Source: RUG11247 sp045649485 (GTDB taxonomy: Bacteria; Bacillota; Clostridia; Christensenellales; Aristaeellaceae). From it: a DNA stretch of 34,719 nucleotides. The notes below the pieces were generated by a model that made no database searches, had not been told where the DNA came from, and saw only the letters and a program-made list of their open reading frames with translations. A program made the translations under genes and the position numbers. Location: NCBI GenBank assembly GCA_045649485.1, contig JAZRPZ010000068.1, forward strand, positions 1-34,719, written 5' to 3'. Below, in pieces: positions 33,247 through 34,719 of the stretch (positions are counted from its first letter, which is position 1; every line of letters begins with the position of its first letter).

Positions 33247-34065
33247 ATGAGTAATTATTGTAATTCCTGTAACGGAAATTGCACATATAATAGTAGAAAC
33301 TGCGGTTCAAAATGCTATGGTGCACTGGGCTATCTCAGAAACGGTCGTCAAAACGGCAGCTGCACAAATAATTGCGGCTGCCTGAACAACGGCTGCGGAA
33401 ATAACGGCTGTGGAAACAATGGCTGCGGCGCATGGGGCACATGGGCAGATTGCCGCGAATGCAGCGGCTGTTCCGGAAGCAGTATCTTTTATAGCGGCAG
33501 CTGCGGCTGCGTAAATGACAACTTCAGCGGAAGTCGTAATGGAAACTGCAGCGGAAATTGCAACGGACACTGTAATGGCTGCTGCGGAAATTGCGCGAAC
33601 TGCAGAGAACGCAGCGGCTGCGGTTCCTGCGGCTGTGAAGCAGCCCGGCAATGCGGATGCTACGCGGCAGCGGAATTTGTAGCTTATGCGCCTCAGAATC
33701 CTGCCTCGGAAAGATCGGTGGTATTCAGCAGTGACGGAGACAGCGGCAGCAGTTTCAGCGCCGATCATTGCGGCATCCACATCAATCAGCCCGGAAGATA
33801 TGTCGCCATGTACACTTTTGCTGCATCTGCCTGCGAGAATGCCGCCACCATGCTGAGCATGTCGCTGAACGGCAGGGAGATGTATGCATCACGCTCATAT
33901 GTTTCGCCGTCGGTGCATGTCGGATCACGTACTGCCATGGGCCAGGCGGTATTCTGCGCACAGGCAGGCGATGTGCTGAATCTCGATACAAGTGTAGCGC
34001 TGAATATACCACAAACAGGTGCCTCTTGTCCATTGGCGACGATAGTGATTTGGAAAATTAACTGA
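33247..34065 (+). CDS. Cys/Gly/Asn-rich protein with C1q/BclA-like C-terminal domain
   Basis: A 272-residue protein; the start at 33247 follows GGGGGAG by seven bases, while the longer frame runs back into oriC. The first roughly 145 residues hold 28 cysteines with much Gly, Asn and Ser, including NNGCGNNGCGNNGCG and CC, CxC and CxxC pairs. The last roughly 110 residues (from HCGIHINQPGRYVAMYTF to LATIVIWKIN) are a beta sandwich like the C-terminal domain of BclA and clostridial collagen-like proteins. There the domain sits on a collagen stalk; here a Cys-rich segment replaces the stalk. No signal peptide is seen, which fits a spore-surface protein. The role is unknown; structural or metal-binding are the obvious options. 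Confidence 0.8.
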   Translation: MSNYCNSCNGNCTYNSRNCGSKCYGALGYLRNGRQNGSCTNNCGCLNNGCGNNGCGNNGCGAWGTWADCRECSGCSGSSIFYSGSCGCVNDNFSGSRNGNCSGNCNGHCNGCCGNCANCRERSGCGSCGCEAARQCGCYAAAEFVAYAPQNPASERSVVFSSDGDSGSSFSADHCGIHINQPGRYVAMYTFAASACENAATMLSMSLNGREMYASRSYVSPSVHVGSRTAMGQAVFCAQAGDVLNLDTSVALNIPQTGASCPLATIVIWKIN

Positions 34066-34078
34066 GCAATAATGCCTG

Positions 34079-34108
34079 GCAGCTGCGGTTTATCCGCAGT
34101 TGCTTTTT
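34079..34108 (+). terminator. Terminator of the Cys-rich protein gene
   Basis: GCAGCTGCGG (34079-34088) pairs with CCGCAGTTGC (34094-34103) with one G-U pair, followed by TTTTTAT. Confidence 0.9.
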
Positions 34109-34144
34109 ATATTATAAATTTGTGGTTCGGAATTGTTGCACCCG

Positions 34145-34173
34145 TTGACATAAATATTGCCAAATGTTACAAT
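34145..34173 (+). promoter_or_regulatory. Promoter of the repeat-protein gene
   Basis: TTGACA (34145-34150), 17 bases, TACAAT (34168-34173). Confidence 0.85.
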
Positions 34174-34218
34174 TATTATGTATTGCTATACATATAAGAG
34201 ATAAAGGGGAATTGGCTG

Positions 34219-34719
34219 ATGAACAGATTCTTGCGTATACTGTCCGCGCTGATGTGCCTTGTTCTGATAACCGGATCTGTACCCGTGTTTGCAGATACCA
34301 ATGATGAAGGAATTACCGCTGTCCCTGAAGATATTTCAGGTTACAGTCTGGAAGATGAAGAAAACGGTGATGATACCGAAGGCGGCAATACCGAAGGCGG
34401 AAATACCGAAGGCGGCAGCACCGAAGGCGGCAGCACCGAAGGCGGCAGCACCGAAGGCGGCAGCACCGAAGGCGGCAGCACCGAAGGCGGCAGCACCGAA
34501 GGCGGCAATACCGAAGGCGGTAACACCGAAGGCGGTAACACCGAAGGCGGTAACACCGAAGGCGGAAACACTGAAGGCGGAAATACCGAAGGCGGTAACA
34601 CCGAAGGCGGAAATACCGAAGGCGGTAACACCGAAGGCGGCAATACCGAAGGCGGCAATACCGAAGGCGGTAACACCGGAGGCGGTAACAAGTCGGATCG
34701 TAGCCATGTCGTTCTGTGT
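34219..34719 (+). CDS. Secreted Gly-Gly-Asn/Ser-Thr-Glu repeat protein (partial, runs off the window)
   Basis: ATG 34219 is preceded by AAAGGGGAATTGGCTG. The frame is open to the last base, so 167 residues are visible and no stop is reached. Residues 1-25 form a signal peptide (FLRILSALMCLVLITGSVPV ending FADT). After a short acidic stretch come 20 copies of GG(N/S)T(E) and then GGNKSDRSHVVLC. The repeat is probably a flexible, negatively charged spacer that carries a downstream domain away from the membrane or wall; that domain is outside the window. It has its own promoter. Confidence 0.85.
   Translation, partial: MNRFLRILSALMCLVLITGSVPVFADTNDEGITAVPEDISGYSLEDEENGDDTEGGNTEGGNTEGGSTEGGSTEGGSTEGGSTEGGSTEGGSTEGGNTEGGNTEGGNTEGGNTEGGNTEGGNTEGGNTEGGNTEGGNTEGGNTEGGNTEGGNTGGGNKSDRSHVVLC
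34381..34680 (+). repeat. 20 tandem copies of a 15-bp coding repeat
   Basis: The unit GGCGGNARNACCGAA (GGNTE or GGSTE) repeats in frame 20 times; the last copy ends in GGA (Gly). Six consecutive units (34411-34500) encode the Ser variant, the rest the Asn variant. The six Ser units are identical in DNA, which points to recent slippage or unequal exchange, while the Asn units vary at third positions. Confidence 0.95.

Noticed and set aside
34381..34680. Possible CRISPR array
   Set aside because: The repeat is contiguous with a 15-bp period and no unique spacers, and it is in frame in a signal-peptide protein.
34336..34707. Minus-strand low-complexity frames (LPPSV and AFG repeats)
   Set aside because: They are reverse readings of the GGNTE repeat; the plus strand has promoter, RBS and signal peptide.

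Overview
This window looks like a chromosomal segment from a Gram-positive anaerobe of the class Clostridia. Supporting signs are AGGAGG-type ribosome binding sites with consensus SigA-like promoters, a tRNA-Ile T-box leader, a rubrerythrin, a Wzm/Wzt-like (TagGH-like) exporter and a 16S rRNA 5' end of clostridial type. The window begins inside a 16S gene. That suggests a contig edge in a draft or metagenome-derived genome. I cannot place the organism below class.

Layout. 1-525: 5' part of a minus-strand 16S rRNA gene with a consensus promoter at 715-743; the gene carries an odd internal repeat. 861-4566 (+): a solitary solute-binding-like protein, then HAD hydrolase, RsmB/RsmF-type rRNA m5C methyltransferase and a small P-loop kinase-like protein. 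4588-4957 (-): two small ORFs and a cluster of palindromes. 5224-7062 (-): L-fucose isomerase. 7212-12492 (-): a five-gene unit of HD phosphohydrolase, aspartate kinase, ABC-2 permease, Wzt-like ATPase and GT4 glycosyltransferase. 12613-13311 (+): an AT-rich ankyrin-like orphan. 13378-15066 (-): membrane protein and aldose-epimerase-like protein. 15168-16833 (-): a yybP-ykoY (Mn2+) riboswitch with an overlapping terminator, followed by an orphan Na+-decarboxylase beta subunit and an unusual gamma-like subunit. 16912-19859: TetR regulator, rubrerythrin-LuxS pair and a diguanylate cyclase. 20003-23451 (-): T-box-controlled type-2 IleS. 23531-26979: membrane protein, MBL-fold hydrolase and SH3-repeat surface protein. 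27210-33167 (-): dnaA-dnaN-mnmE-rimO-pgsA with a bipartite oriC. 33247-34719 (+): two surface or secreted repeat proteins, the last cut by the window edge.

From oriC leftward most genes lie on the minus strand, i.e. co-directional with the fork leaving the origin; the two genes to the right of oriC lie on the plus strand. dnaA to pgsA is tightly packed (gaps of 2-15 nt after dnaN) and joins initiation, sliding clamp, tRNA wobble modification, S12 methylthiolation and phosphatidylglycerol synthesis. The usual yaaA/recF/gyrB neighbours of dnaN are absent here.

The most interesting candidate system is the riboswitch-oadB-oadG cassette at 15168-16833. A textbook promoter, a clear yybP-ykoY aptamer and a mutually exclusive terminator control a decarboxylase-type Na+ channel subunit that has no alpha (carboxyltransferase) or biotin partner in the window. 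The architecture predicts induction by Mn2+, so I propose a Mn2+/Na+ homeostasis role. The sequence alone does not prove this.
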